Assembly (NCBI RefSeq): GCF_047495875.1 | Contig: NC_092461.1 | Span: 94,246,431 to 94,310,430, forward strand | Length of the DNA: 64,000 nucleotides | Source: Pithys albifrons albifrons | Taxonomy: Eukaryota; Chordata; Aves; Passeriformes; Thamnophilidae | Direction: 5' to 3' | Part shown: piece after piece, positions 13,756 through 27,400 of the stretch | Position numbering within the stretch: position 1 is the first letter of the stretch | Layout: every line of letters starts with the position of its first letter | Program-made: the position numbers and the translations under genes | Notes under the pieces: model-generated | What the model was told of the DNA's origin: nothing | The model's database searches: none | What the model saw: the letters and a program-made list of their open reading frames with translations, nothing else

Positions 13756-15377
13756 CACCAGCAGCACCAGCACACACCCTGAGGCTCCCGGAAGATCCCA
13801 GAAGATCTAGAAGCAGAGTTCACAAACTGTCAGGCAAACCACTGCTAACAACATCGGTTTGCACTGCTGTTTAATGAAGAAGCCTCCAACAAGGGGGAAC
13901 TGAATAATGATCAAATTATAACTTTTTCATCAAAACAGACAGTGCTATAGAGAATAGAATTTTTTTCAATGTTTCAAGATCTACAGGAAACCCTTCTTTT
14001 CTCTTTTTAACTCTGCTGAATTTTGACTTCACTTTCAGGTCAAACATTCGTGAATAAAACAGTTTATGTTAATGATTTGATTGAATAGGATTATTAGATA
14101 TTTTCTCATCAATAAAATGTGCAGCAACCTCGTAAAATATTAACTTGCTCATGCTGACCTTTTGACATATCTTAATTAAATCTTTTATTACTATTTCTAC
14201 TTTGTGAATATTTTATCTGTTGGGTTTGATTTTGAACAAAAGGATATCTACAAACACTGAACTTTCCTAGTTATTCTGTATTAAAGAACACTGATCATCT
14301 TCCCAAATGTACATAGCTTGGGGGAAAGGAAGGAAGATACAAAGAGGATTATCAGAGTCCAGAAATATTACAGAAAAATATATCAGAAAAAAACAATAAG
14401 TTTTGCCATGTACATAAGTTGATAAATGCATTACAAAATGATAAATAAGCACATACAATGTATGATCACAGTTAGTAATCCTTTCAGTAGGGAAGTACCA
14501 TTTTGTAATCAAAATATAGTTTACCATATTTATTAAAAATAATAATTTAATTAATAATTTTGGAATGGATGTTAAGAATGCAGAATATTTTCATGCTGAA
14601 AGAATGAGTTCAGAGCATAGACAGAAAAAGAAGTACAGAAGGGCAAACCTGGAACTCGTGGAAAAGGACATTTTGAAACAAAATAGTTTTGTGTGACTTT
14701 GTCATTTTGTAAAGGTAAATTAAGCTTTTTAGCAACAGTACTTTCAACCATAGCACACTCTGAGACTTATCTCAAAAATTCTGCCTTACATTCTTTTGTA
14801 TGTCCCCAATCAGGTTAGGTGCCACAAACTAAAAATCTAAACTATGGCTGGAAGTTTGTTCATCTCAGATACCTTGTGCTGAAATGACATTTCTATACCT
14901 TAAAAAAATAACCCCAGATGACAAAATATGCATTCACTACAGGTAATTTACATCATAAAGACTATATAATTTAAGCATTGTTATCCTCTCTCTAAAGGCT
15001 TTCAATTCTGCTTTCCTAAATATCTGCTGAAATTACTTTTTCTCCCCAAATGCATGTTGCCCTTTTTTTGTAGATATTTCACACTGATAGTGAAGCTTTC
15101 AGTATGATTTTGTCAAAAATGTGTCTCATTCTATCGAGAGATTTTTGTACAAGGAGCTAGAATCAGATCTGTAAAAATAACAACTGCATTTTCCTAAAAC
15201 AAGGTTTGGTTTTGTTATTTTGAGGTTTTTTCCCCACATTCACAGCCACTGCTTTACGTACAGCCTTTAATGCCGGGCTCTTATATTCATGTTTTCTTCC
15301 CTGTATTCCTTTTATCCTTTGCCAGAAGTGGTAGATGTCAGGTGTTACAGCAAAGCACTCTGCAAAAATTATTTCCC
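13756..15377. other. Unique-looking non-coding DNA, no gene seen
   Basis: No recognisable exon, RNA gene or repeat family. A minus-strand open frame at 14267-14527 has no recognisable domain and lies in AT-rich sequence. Confidence 0.55.
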
Positions 15378-15872
15378 GCCCCTGTACTCATCCCTAGTGA
15401 GGTCACTCTGGAATGCTGTGTCCTGTTCTGGACTTCTGAGTATAAGAGAGACATGGAACTCCTGGAGCAGGATCAGTAGAAAGTGATAAAGATGATTAGA
15501 GAACTGGAGCATTTCTCTTATGAGGACAGGCTGAAAGTGTTTAGCTTTTAGAAGAGAAGAATGAGAGGGGATCTTATCGATGTGTACAAATATCACAAAG
15601 GCAGGTGGTAAGAGGGTGGATCTAGGCTCTTTTAGATCACTTCACTCTTCCCAGTTTGTCACTCTTCCCAGTGACAAGAAGAGGGACAAACAGGTACAAA
15701 ATGAAAGACAGGAAGTTCCATCTGACTACAAGGTTTTCAAATAGCATTGTCTAGAGATATTCAAAAACCTGTCTGGGTACAATCCTGTGCTTCCTGCTGA
15801 ACCTGCTTTATCCGGGGAGTTGAACTAGATGATCTCCAGAGGACTATTCCAACCCCAGCCATTCTGTGAAAT
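15378..15872 (+). mobile_element. CR1 LINE 3' fragment, first of a tandem pair
   Basis: The copy contains the CR1 ORF2 C-terminal and 3' untranslated hallmarks in order: 'ctgtactcatccctagtgagg', 'tggaatgctgtgtcctgttctgg', 'tcttatgaggacaggctgaaag', 'gagaggggatcttatcgatgtg', and the terminal 'ttgaactagatgatctccagagg' block ending in 'attctgtga'. It is 5'-truncated. The coding part is riddled with stops. A second CR1 copy in the same orientation begins about 40 bp beyond its 3' end. Confidence 0.93.
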
Positions 15873-15913
15873 ATCTCAGGTCTTTATCTCATATGTTAAT
15901 TACATACATGCAT

Positions 15914-16312
15914 TCTGGAGCGTGTCTCTTATGAGGAGAGACTGTAGAAGCTGAGCTCGTTTAAACTAAATAGAACAAGAGTGAGAGGGGAATCTGCTCA
16001 GTTCATATAAATATCTCAAAAGTGGGTGATAAGGGGATGGTGTCAGACTCCTTTTGGTGGTGCCAAGCGACAGAACAAGGAGCAATGGCTAAAAACTAAA
16101 ACACAAGAAGTTTCATCTCAACATGATGAAAAATTCTTTATATTGAGGGTGGCAGAGCATTGGAACAGGCTGCCCAGGGATGTTATGGAGTCTCCTTCTC
16201 TGTAGGCATTCAAAACCCACCTGGACTAGGTGACCCTGCTTTGGCAGGAGGTTTCAACTAGATGATCTGCAGAGGCCCCTTTCGCCCCTAAACATTCTCT
16301 GATTCTATGATA
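15914..16312 (+). mobile_element. CR1 LINE 3' fragment, second of a tandem pair
   Basis: Hallmarks in order are 'tctcttatgaggagagactg', 'agagtgagaggggaatct', 'gatgaaaaattctttatattg', 'cattggaacaggctgccca', 'tggactaggtgaccctgctt', and the terminal 'caactagatgatctgcagagg' block followed by 'tctgattctatga'. It is closer to the canonical CR1 tail than the copy just upstream and covers the same part of the consensus, so it is a second insertion or a diverged duplication. Confidence 0.94.
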
Positions 16313-16318
16313 TTGACA

Positions 16319-16390
16319 GATTTCTGAAAGTATAATATTATATAATACTGTTATATAATATTTTATAATTGTTATATAATATTGTTAGCA
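16319..16390. repeat. AT-only repeat with recurring TTATATAATAT
   Basis: The TTATATAATA motif recurs three times within about 65 bp, directly after the CR1 tail. It is self-complementary and may form small hairpins. It is probably simple AT-rich sequence seeded by a retroposon tail. Confidence 0.75.
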
Positions 16391-18190
16391 ACAGGACAAG
16401 TTTTTCATTAGAAGGCTTTTAATACAACTACATAGATAAGTTTGCTTAATTAATTGGAACAGCATATGAAGTATTTTTTCTCTAATTAGTGGAAATGTTT
16501 ACTACATATGGAAGAGTCATGTTATATTCATGGAAAATGGCTGTAGGAATTGGGCCCCTAACAGTCTCTAAAATATTATCATATTTTACTATTACAAATC
16601 ATAATTCAAGTCTACCAAATTCAGTTGCACTATACATGTAAACAAGAGTTGATACAGGCTTTTTAATAAACTGAATCTTACATGCCCATGATAAAGTAAA
16701 AATTCAACAATTGATTTAACACCAATTGTCTTTTCAGACATGACTTGTACTTTTTTTTTTCTTCCTCTCCAAGTAGGGCATAAATTTCTGTCTACAGAGA
16801 TCATTATGCAACTCAATTCTCAGCCCAGTATCCTTATATTTTTTAAACTTTTGAGGCTGAAGCAGAAGCTAGTCTCAATGTATCATTTCTCTTATGCTCT
16901 CATAAACACTAGAGAAGATCAGTGATTTTTGTATATATTATGTTCGAGCTCTGAACTAAGATTGAATCAATTAGAGTGATTTTCCTAGTTAGAGATAAAT
17001 ATGTAACAACTCTAATCTCTGTTTAATGACATAAATAGCTCATATTTAGTTCTTCTGAAAATACTTGAGAAGGTTATGTTATACATAAATGCTGCATTTC
17101 AACAGTTCATATCTCAAATTTGAGATACATTTCCATTGTTTCTATGTTTCACAGACCACTTTGTATCAGACACTGTGTACCAATACTAACAAGAAGATCC
17201 TTGTCCCGAACAATCTGCAATTTAAACGTAAGGCAAGAGGCAATGTGAGCATATGAAATGACAGCAACATATACAAAAACAGTAGAATAATAATGACCAT
17301 CAAGACAAACTTTCACCACCTTTTTTAGCAGTGCAAGTTACTTCACAGGTTTTTGTAGACATCAGAGAATTTTTTTGTGAGATGGCCTAATCTACTGTGA
17401 CAGATTAGGAATTAGGAACATTTTCAAAAGCAGAAAGAGGAGCCTTATAATAATATTCTAGCAAGTTAAGGTCTTATCTTTTTCCATCAATTTCATAGCA
17501 AAGTTCAGTTTGTCAAAAGATTTAGTGTTTGTAACTCGCAGACTTAAGGGTGGCAGATACTGGTTGGGGGTAGAAGCAAATAAACCTGTGTGCACGTGTG
17601 CTGGGGAGGGTCACTGATGCTTGCTTCTCCTGATCAGCAGTTTTACAATGTCTACCCAAAAGACACAGGTCTTTTGTAACTGCTGCATGAGCTGAAGTTG
17701 CAATCACTGTAGTTTAGCACTTTCGAGACTCACTTCAGTTCCCATGCAGATTAATCCAAGACCTGAAGATAGCAACTAATATGAGCAGCTACTGGTGAAC
17801 TGCTTTCAGCAAAGCATTTGTAGATTTAACTTGTAATAATAACCATGCTTAGGTCCTGAATTTTGATCAGCTAATTTTACATACAGTGTTATAACACCAG
17901 TCATACTGATAAGATGATTATGTCTTATCAAACTTAATATTTCTTTTTTTTCCCCAGAAGTTTAATGTAACAATTAAAATATAGAGACTAATCCTGTGTT
18001 TGAAATCAATCTTTAGCTACAGTTAAATTATTATTTCAATCAGTGTATTTTATTCATATACTTTTTTTTAATATTGCACACAGGCAATTTGGAGCAAAGT
18101 TTAATGAAATTCATTTTATAAATCTACCTTCATATATACCTTTTTATATAAATCTCTTCTTTATTTGAAGTTAAACCATAGGAAAATGGA

Positions 18191-18222
18191 GAGGGTGGGG
18201 GGGCAGGTGTGTGTGGGGGGAA
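18191..18222 (+). repeat. G-rich tract, possible G-quadruplex
   Basis: The plus strand has a GGG run, a GGGGGGG run, and after a short GT spacer a GGGGGG run, within about 32 bases. The long runs could each supply two tetrad strands. This is sequence potential only. Confidence 0.5.
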
Positions 18223-19544
18223 GTCCATTTTCATTTTTAATTTGCAATGTTAATCCCAAAGGCTTCTGAACTACAAGAGTAGAGGCTAAGTTTGTGCTGT
18301 AGTTTTTGAAGTTATATATAGAATACTAAAAGGAATGATCCATTGCCAAAGTTAGTAGTGATCTACAGCAAAACATCTTGATGAGGAGGGAAATAAAAAT
18401 GTTGCCAAACCATTTTATTACTGAATCTAAGAGCAGTGTGCTCTATTACAAGACCCACCAGGACAGCTTCTGGGAAGCTGGAGATTTGCCTAGGCAACAC
18501 CCTGCAAAAACACACAAAAGCCCAACGACCCTACACCCACAAAACACATAGAAGATTTCTCAAGGTGCATATACTTAAAAAAAAAATAAAATAAAAAAAA
18601 ATGCCAACCACATAAATACCAAACAAGAAAACAAAGTGCCAATCACATTACAATTGGAAAAGAACAAAACTCTACACTTCAAGGATTGTAGGATTCAACA
18701 TGCATGTTTTCTTAAAGACTGGAGAAAGAAATATTCTCTATATAATCCATACATGTTTTAGGAAGTACAGAATGTCCAGTGGGGCACAACTAATGGCCCA
18801 TAGATCAAATCTGGACAGAAAGATTTCTATCCCATCAGCACATTCCTCTTCAGAAAAGGCAGAGAGTAAATGTGTAAGTTGTCCATGGTGTTAAGATCCA
18901 ATTATTGAGAGATGCCTCTGCCCATGATGTCTTAAAATCTAGATTATACAGATTTTAGTATAACTCTTTTAGCCCATTTAGTAGCACTTTAGCTAAGTAC
19001 CTTTGCATTAGATTCCTGAAATACTGTTTAATATTTCTTGTCAAGAATTCCAATGGACAAAGATTGTAGCAAGGTAAAGAACATTTTGTCTGTAGATGTA
19101 CTCAGAAAAGAAGACATAACAGGCACATTGCTTGATATAATGAGGTCAGAAACCTTGAAATTGTTCCAAGAAGGAGAGAGATGTTGAGGAAGAGGAAGAC
19201 AAGATGAAGATAAAGGATTGTCAAGACCTCCAACTCAAATTCAGGTGTGTCAGAGGTGGGGTGAAGGTGGTACTGTGGAACAGTCAGTTTTGGGAATTGG
19301 GTGTAACAGATGATATATATGTTAGATATTATAGAATAAAATACACCCCCTCTGTAAATTGGTGTGTATACTTGAAATGATTACTATACACCCAGTACAC
19401 TATAAAGAATTCTTTTGCTTTCTAATACTCAAAAAGGAGAGTTTGAGGGTTCTTTCTGGCTTTTTTAAGTGATCACTGAAATTAAAGTACAAATGGGACC
19501 ATATGCTAGAATCAATAATATGGATTTTATATAACAGTAAATGT

Positions 19545-19629
19545 GAGGGAGAGAGATAGAAGGAAATAGGAAAGGGAGCATGGGGAGTTGGGAGGTGGTG
19601 GGTGGAGAGAGAGAAAGAGAGAGAGAGAT
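19545..19629. repeat. Purine-rich tract ending in (GA)n
   Basis: The plus strand is almost entirely A and G from about 19545, ending in a GA dinucleotide run at 19604-19628. It is simple sequence, with mirror symmetry in the GA part. Confidence 0.85.
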
Positions 19630-22062
19630 GAAGCAGAAGATAGTCATCACTTCATGAATCCAGTGACACCCCTTGGTCACTCTTTACCCTGGGCTTCTTG
19701 ATTGCGTGGGTTCCAGTGGTTCTTCTGAGGGTTCCAGCTTTATACAGTCCAAGTTCTGAGTATTCACAGTGTTGTTCCCATAACTTGGGGTGGCATGTGT
19801 ATAAGCAGTTCCTTTCTTTCCCAATGTCTGCTACAATGGGATTTTTTGTCTGGATGCATTAACCAGAATGTGGTAACCAAACCTCAGCTCCTCTAAGCCT
19901 GGAATAAGCACCTTGCCATTGCAAATTCCTCTCTTCTGTGCTTATCTCAAGTTCTCACTGTAGTGGCTTATCTTATGGTAAGTTCCTTCTGTGGACTTGA
20001 CAGTGTTTAAAACAACTGAGATCTCTAAGTCTCTTACACATGGCATTCAGACATTGAAAATCTGCCTTCTGCACACAGCCCACGTAGTTCAAGTCCCTGA
20101 ACTCTGAGAAGAGGAGGATCAAAGGCAGGCACCTCTCTGCCTTCAGATGGCCCTAATACCCAAGGAAGGGATGATGGGGTTAGGTGCAGTATTGATACTG
20201 GGATATGGGTTTGCAGAAATTGGACCTCTCGGGTCTATCTACATCTCTTCAGGTTTGTTTGTTTGATGGAAGGATTTCTGAACTTGTAACTTCAGCCATA
20301 CTATTGTACTGAACCTCCATAGAGGTCTTAGATTTCAGATTTCTTCTGAACTTTCATATCACATATCTTTGACTTCAGAGATAGGTTTAGAAACAAGGGA
20401 AGTGGTTTAAAATATTGCAAGTTGCAGTTACAAGGATTCCCCTTTTGCAAATGTATAATTCTCTCTAAATAAGGTATTCTTAGTGATGTTAGGTAGGATC
20501 TTCAACCTGTTTTTCACCTCAAGAGTCAGAATCAGAATCACAATCTCATCCATAACAAATATCTCTTATGAGTAGAAAATTCTCAGACATAAGAAAAATT
20601 GTCTTTATTATTCCTTTGTGTTTTCTGTTTGTCAGAGGAAAAGAATATAGTAACTCTATCCCTCCCTTTCCACCTGCTCCTTAAAAAAAATGATGTTTTC
20701 CATCACAGAGCAAAACTGTCATATTCCTAGCTCAGAAAAGGAAATAGCTGAACCTAAAAACACATTGAACTCTTAGTAACCCAGATTGATTGAGAGCTGT
20801 ATTTCCTAGATTAGTTGTGACTGCCTTTTAAATAAAAAAGCAGTTTTAAACAAACAAAAAAATAATTAAGTCAAAAAGACTGCTGAAATACAGGTACAGA
20901 CAACATCACTTTTTTTTAACCCTCCAAATGTTGATACCTCTATTTCTAGGATTTGTTTTTCATGATATGGGCTTTAAATTATAGATTTCTAACACCTTCC
21001 TAATTTTTTGCTTTTTTCCCTTTTAATTTTCTAAAGCTAAAAGCAGTTTTGATCCTATCCATCTGGCTTATCTCATTATAATTGTCTGATTGGAATTATC
21101 TTCCCTATGGCTTTCCTAAGCCCATATATTACTTTGCCTCTGGGAATCTTCAGGGGAGTATCTTCATCTTCCTTCTTTCTCAGGTTTATTCTATTTTTTT
21201 TTTAAATTAGCCTATGAAATGGATTTATGAATGATATTTTCTTATCATCTGAGAACTGAAGTTGGATTTATGATACGTCTCACTGAGTTTGCACACAAAT
21301 GGCATCTTTACAGGCAACAATGAATGTAAATAAACTTCTTAAGCACTCAAATCTCTTGCATACCAAAGCAAACCGAATACTGCATGTTTGTTTGTTTTCT
21401 AAGTGAATGAAATATCAATAAAATTGACAGCAAATACGTGGAACAGATTTTTGTAATTATGGCTTGAATGTCAGACAATAATGTAATCTATAGTATTTAA
21501 GTTAGATTAGCATTAATGCCAATACATTTGTCACCCTCTTCCCTCAGGACTTTGCTCAGAAGTTACAGTAGTCAAGGGAAAGAAATTCATTGAAGTCAAT
21601 GAACTTTGAATTAGGTTCAGACTGTTTACTTATTTTGTCTGCTTTGGTACCAAAGAAAGTGTTTTTTTTTTTCTTTTTCAAAGCAATAAGATCTTTCCTT
21701 TACAGACTCCCATTCTGTATACTGTCAGCATAAAGACTAAGCAGCTGACAACATTTCTCAAACCATGATATTATGCTAATTTCTGGTGCAATTGAAAGCA
21801 GACTGCAGGAACGGAAAGTTTTGTGTTGCAGATTATCTGTTTGTTTGCAAAGATATATTTTTTTTCAACTCACCCGTGTGTTGAATGATGGTTTTCCTGC
21901 CAAGGTTGTGTATCACATATAAGTGGCCTAGATTATAATAATCAAGTGGTGAATTTGGGTAAGGTGTTTGTGACACAAGTATGTGCCCTTTTAGTAAAAG
22001 AATATCCACCTTCTGAAAATAATGGCAGGTTTAAAAGTACTTAAAATTTGGTCACCAAAAAA

Positions 22063-22133
22063 ATGAAAAAAACAAACAAACCAACAAACAAACAAAAACC
22101 AAAAAAACACCAAAGGAAAAACAAAGCAAAAAA
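22063..22133. repeat. (CAAA)n-like low-complexity tract
   Basis: AAAC/CAAA tetranucleotide units with interruptions. No transposon body was recognised next to it. Confidence 0.85.
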
Positions 22134-23789
22134 TCCAAGAGTTTAGACTGACAAGTTACTATAAATTTCTGCAAGGGATAGAATGCATGTCACAAATATT
22201 AATTGTCATTCACTATCTACCTTCTTCCATAAATGATGAGCAAGAATCCAAAAGCAGAATATAAAGAGGGACATGTATGTATATTGCCACAACAAATGGA
22301 AACAACCTGGATAGAGTCTTGGAGACATAACTCACATTTTATGGAGCATATCATTGTATTTGGTTGTTTATGAAATGCAGAATGGCATGACAAATGAGGT
22401 GTGACACAGCAAGTCAACTTTAAAATAAAATGAAACTCTTCTATTTTCGGATCTGCTACTTTGGTTTATGCCTCAACAAAACATATCCATAGGAATGGAA
22501 TGATAAAATATTCAATGCATTTGAAATGTCAAGGGTTGTGGCAGTTCAGCTAGAGTTAAAGCCAGATGGAGAGAAGTCTGGCTTTCCAGCTACAGAATAG
22601 AGTTTAGTTAGTTCCTCATGCCTAATTACGGTTTAGTAGCCATCAAGAAGTTGCAAACAATTACAACCATTAGGAAAATGTATTTCAGGTCACTTGTGTT
22701 GACTGGGTCCTCAGTATCGAGGGCTATGAATTATTGTTCAACATATCCATTTTGTAGAATCAGTTTATATACCAACAACATAACATTGGACATGAAAACT
22801 GTTGAGTTCTTAACTACATAAGTAGTATATTACAGTAAAAAAATATCAGAAACAACCAATTAATTTTGGATATTTTACCTCATGTATAAATATTGCCTGT
22901 GAAGTTTCTTAAATTCTTATGAAACCCATGACATAAGTGAATATTGCCCCCACAAATTTTTTGTAAGTCCCTCTGAAAATGGCATAAGATGCAAGTTATT
23001 CAATTGAAATCACGACTACACTATTGTGAAACCAGTTTAGAACTACAATCATGCTGAAAGAAATCTTAAAAGTACTTCAGAGTAGTTCTATTATACTGCA
23101 TTTGATCTGTCAATAGTAATCAATTTTAAGGATTTCTTTCTCTTCTTTCTTGCTTTCTTGTTTTCATAAAAACAAATACAGAACATAACAAAAATTATTA
23201 TCAAAGCACAATACTATTCTAATATAAAACCACTGCATTTGAAAACTGTTATTTAATTATTAAAGTATTTGAATCTCTTAAATGGTTTTTCTCTGCCACA
23301 CACCAGTGAAAGCTGGCTGGGAGTGCTAACGGTAGGCTATAATACCTCTCTCTCAACAGTAATAGTAGCATTCGAGGAAGTGCTTAACCAAATGGATATA
23401 CAATGAGTCAGAAGCATTCTGTTGAGAAGTTTTGAGTGAAGATTGACCATGCTGAGAAACTTGAAAACAGATCTCCCAGTTTTGCAGACAAGATTCTGTG
23501 TCTTTGGGGGAGACAGGAACCTATATGCACACCCCTTATGCTCCAAAGTGGGTCTGGATTTCTGGGTTTGTTGTTCGTTTGTGTTTTGAAAATAGGGCCA
23601 AACTAGCCAGAGACTGCAAGGAAAAGTTAGATACATATAAGACCTTTTGTACCTCTTCAATAGAAATGCAGAAGTTGGTAACAGCATCTATTTCATCACT
23701 GCACTTCCAAAATGTGAAAAGTAGTTTTAGAGAACATAGAGATTCCTCTTCCACAAGAATGGACAATAGACAATGTGTGCAAATTGATT

Positions 23790-24016
23790 CAGGAGAAATT
23801 CTTTTTACATATAAAAAATATCTTCACCATGTGAACTATTAAACATTACAATGGGTAATCCAGAGATGTGATGCCATCTCCCCTGCTGGAAATATCAAAG
23901 GCTTAACTTGACAGGGCCTTGGATAACCTAATCTAGGGTCCTCTGTAATCTATGGAAGGTTACACTAGATGATCTCTAGAGCTTCCTTTCACCTTAAACC
24001 TCTCTGTGATGTTGTG
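23790..24016 (+). mobile_element. CR1 LINE 3' fragment (plus strand, diverged)
   Basis: It matches the CR1 tail from the 'aggagaaattcttttta' block, through 'tccagagatgtgatgccatctcc', to the terminal 'acactagatgatctctagag' and 'ctctgtgatgttgtga' end. It is strongly diverged. The left edge is uncertain because similarity fades near 23755-23790. Confidence 0.82.
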
Positions 24017-24084
24017 AGAGGCAACATTTGCTAAAATCCAGGTTTCCCAAATTCTTTGTGATGGTGGGTTTTGTTTTTGCATTT

Positions 24085-24445
24085 CAATAGTAACTAAACT
24101 ACCTCAGCTACAAGGAACTTCAAGAATAATCTAGACTACAAACATGTTTTAAGGCAGCATCAACTGTATCTATTATCGTATTGATGATCTCAAAAACCTT
24201 ACTTGACCAATGCCTTACAATCACTTCCATAAGGAAATTGTTATATTCCTTGCTCCTACCTTAAAGCTTTCTCACTGCAGTTTAAGCCTATTAACTCTTT
24301 TCCCATCATCTGTGGGCAAAATTATTTTTTATTTTTCTAATAAGTTTTGATTGTATTTTATAACGTACTTCCTCTGACTCTTCTTCAAACTAAGCAACAC
24401 CTTCATTCTGCCTTTCCTGATGGGTACTAGCCCTAGATGTTTAAA
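24085..24445 (-). mobile_element. Old CR1 LINE fragment (minus strand)
   Basis: The plus strand shows reverse-complement CR1 features typical of older subfamilies: 'taaggaaattgtt', 'cactgcagtttaagcctatta' with 'tcttttcccatcatctgtgg', then 'ttataacgtacttcctctgactc' and 'cttcaaactaagcaacacc ... tttcctga'. The order agrees with CR1 tails read in reverse. Divergence is high, so the edges are approximate and the call is less sure than for the other copies. Confidence 0.65.
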
Positions 24446-27400
24446 ATAGAAAAGCTCACAATTCTCTCTATGGAGACAGCTATCATAAAAGACTTTGTGC
24501 ATAGGGTCTTCCTCCCCCCAGCTCTTCATCGAAATAATTGGGAATTAGCACATAAGTACTGCAGTGGAAATGTGCCCTAAATATAGTGATTGTTCAATGC
24601 AATGATTGGATTTTTTGTTAAATCACCTTTTTGTCTTTGATGTCAGAACCTTGCAAGGGGTTATTTTCCTGTAGCAGAATTTGCTTCTTAGTTTTATCTG
24701 GATATAGTGTGGGTACTTAATCTGGCTTATTTTATGAAGTCCCTGAAATAAATATGAACATTTTAATTCTAGAAAAACAAAGAGAAACTTAAATGAAAGA
24801 CTACTTGGGTTTTGTTTGTGACCTTCTAAATAATCTGTACACAATTTTTTCTTCTTTTCCATTCTTTTTGTTGCTACTGAATAAGTGAAATACCCCACTC
24901 CAGCAGCTCACAATCATTCATATATGTAAACATTAGCTAATGTAGTGTTAGCAAGCCCAGGATAGAAATATTGCCATAAAATACTAGGAGTTGCAAATGA
25001 GTTAATATGCTGTAGAACTGAGCCTGAAATCAGAATCCAAATGCAAATCCTTGTAGGTTATTCATAGCTTTAAGCTCAATGACTATTAAAATTTTTTCTA
25101 GGTATTTTAGCCTATCACTAATTCTAACCTTGCCTAATTTTTACTATGCCATGCAGAAAGGTGCAGAAATTATGACCTAGATTGAATAGTTCAAAGAGAA
25201 AGAGCACACAAGGGACACACTGATGTTAGCATCCTAATTAGAAAATGAAACAGTTAACCAGAGATGAAACATTTTTGTTCCATAATAGAGAAATTGTTCT
25301 AAGAATACATGGCAGTGTTAGCAGTCACTATCTCTTCTATGGAGAAAAGCATTGGCTTATAATGTTCAAAAATGTTGATGTTTTTCCTTATTGAAGAGTA
25401 ATGTTTGGACATAGCTATCAATTTTATTATAGATCAGAAATAGAGGCAGCACAAACCAGACATTTAAATTAGATCAAAGTCCATAGTTAAACTAACAAGA
25501 GACAAGAAAAGCAATTAAAAATTACACTGAATATTCCTATATGCCAATATAAAACAAAAAAAAATAAACTCCCCCAGCAATTCTTCATTTGATGTTTTTG
25601 TAATCTAACAAAAACTGCCTTATACTATATTAAAAATATTCTTGATTATGAAGGATTACAAAAATACTTTAGAAATATGGCAACTATTAAAAAAACCTTC
25701 ATTTATTAAACTGGAGAGAGCCACTAGATATTATTTACAGTGTGTTTATCCAACTGGTAACCCCCATATGTTTGGCATCCATTAGAAGAACACTATTATT
25801 TAATGTAAGTTGATACAGGTTTGAATGAAACTTGAAAATATTCATAGATACCAGAAAATATTTTCTTCCTAACAACACATCAACAATAGGTGATAGAATA
25901 ATTTCCTATTGCCAGTTGTGACACTGCAATACATACAAGTACAGTATCATTAGTGCTGAAGCCTATGGTGCGGACACAACAGACTAAGCATAATAAGAGC
26001 TGCAGATAAAGTCAGGATAATCATTCACAGCTGAATGTTTTGCATGTCTTCTGATTGTTGCAATAGGTCAAAATCTTAAAGTAATTACAGGAAAGAGAGA
26101 AACAAAAAATCCAGTATTTTATGTAAGTGAAGGAATAATAATAAATTAATTTTAAAAATTCCTTCCAAAAAGACCACATCACATCTAAGATATTTGTATA
26201 GAATTAGGATACCAGTCTGTACACTTAATGCCTTCCAGAGGGCAAGCAGAAAATGGGGGACACAGAAAGGTCTCCAAAGATATTATTTTCCAAGTCATCC
26301 AACCCACTAAGAAATAAAATAATCAGAACAAAAGAGTAATTTTATAATTATGGAATCATTTCAATACATACCTACATTGAGGCATACACATTTTCCATTA
26401 TGAGGTAATAATTTAAATGGTGGGAAGGACACAGTGTCAAAGAAGAAATTGCAGAACTGGAGAATAGTCAGAGGAAAATAGGCATTTGTCTAGAAAACAA
26501 GCAATACTAAAACTGAGTAACAAATGCCAGCAATGAGTGTCAAGGTATGTAGGGAAGAGTCCTTTATGTAATGAGAAATAAACAGTCCCCACATATTCCC
26601 CACGTAGCTCAGCAAAAGATGCTGGCCAGAAGCAAGCTCAAAAAATGCTGTGATCAGCCAGTGACCCAAATTATTAAAAAAATAAAAATGTTTGTTCAAA
26701 TTACTTTTTGTGATCAGAGGATGAAAAGGATTAGGGAGAAAGGAAATGGAAAATAAAACAAAGCATGATCAAATGACTTATTGGACCAGAAGTTGCCCCC
26801 CACTGAAAATTTCTACAGTTTGTTAAACCTCCTAACAGCATACAGATAAAAAATAAAAATCTTTAATACCCGTTCACGTGTTTCCACAATGCCAATATAC
26901 AAATCAAATCAGTGGCTGACTCTCCATGAACAGTAAACTGATACTTGCTGACTCACTTCTACTGCTTTTAACACATGCATGGAGGAAATGCAGCTAATCC
27001 CTGGATCTTGTCATCCTGTGATTGTCCAGGAACTATTGCTTAGAGGTGTGTTAGTAAATTACATGGAAAAAGTCCTGGTCTCATATGCCAAGAAATCCTT
27101 ACAGAGCAAAGACAGGCAGTGAGAATGAAACAGAATTTCATCACCTGACAAAGGCAATAAGATCACTCCCAAAATAATCATGTCTTTTAAGAAGGTTAGA
27201 CACAAGTACAAGAAACTTGGAAGGAGGGATAATAACAATGGTAGCTTTCATGAAACAAACAAATAAACAAATCCAAACAAGCCATAACCATAATTTTGTA
27301 CCTTCAACTTATCTTCTGCTTTGTGAATAACCATTTTTTGATCAAAGATTAGAAGAATTAATGATCAATCACTATTAAAACCAAATCATTGCTTGTAAGA

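Larger units (their letters stand above)
16391..23789. other. Unique-looking DNA, no gene seen
   Basis: No recognisable host exon or RNA gene. It contains a G-rich patch at 18191-18222, a purine-rich (GA)n patch ending at 19629, an A/C tract at 22063-22133, and a GC-richer block at about 19640-20250 that I could not assign. Open frames are short and unsupported. Confidence 0.55.
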
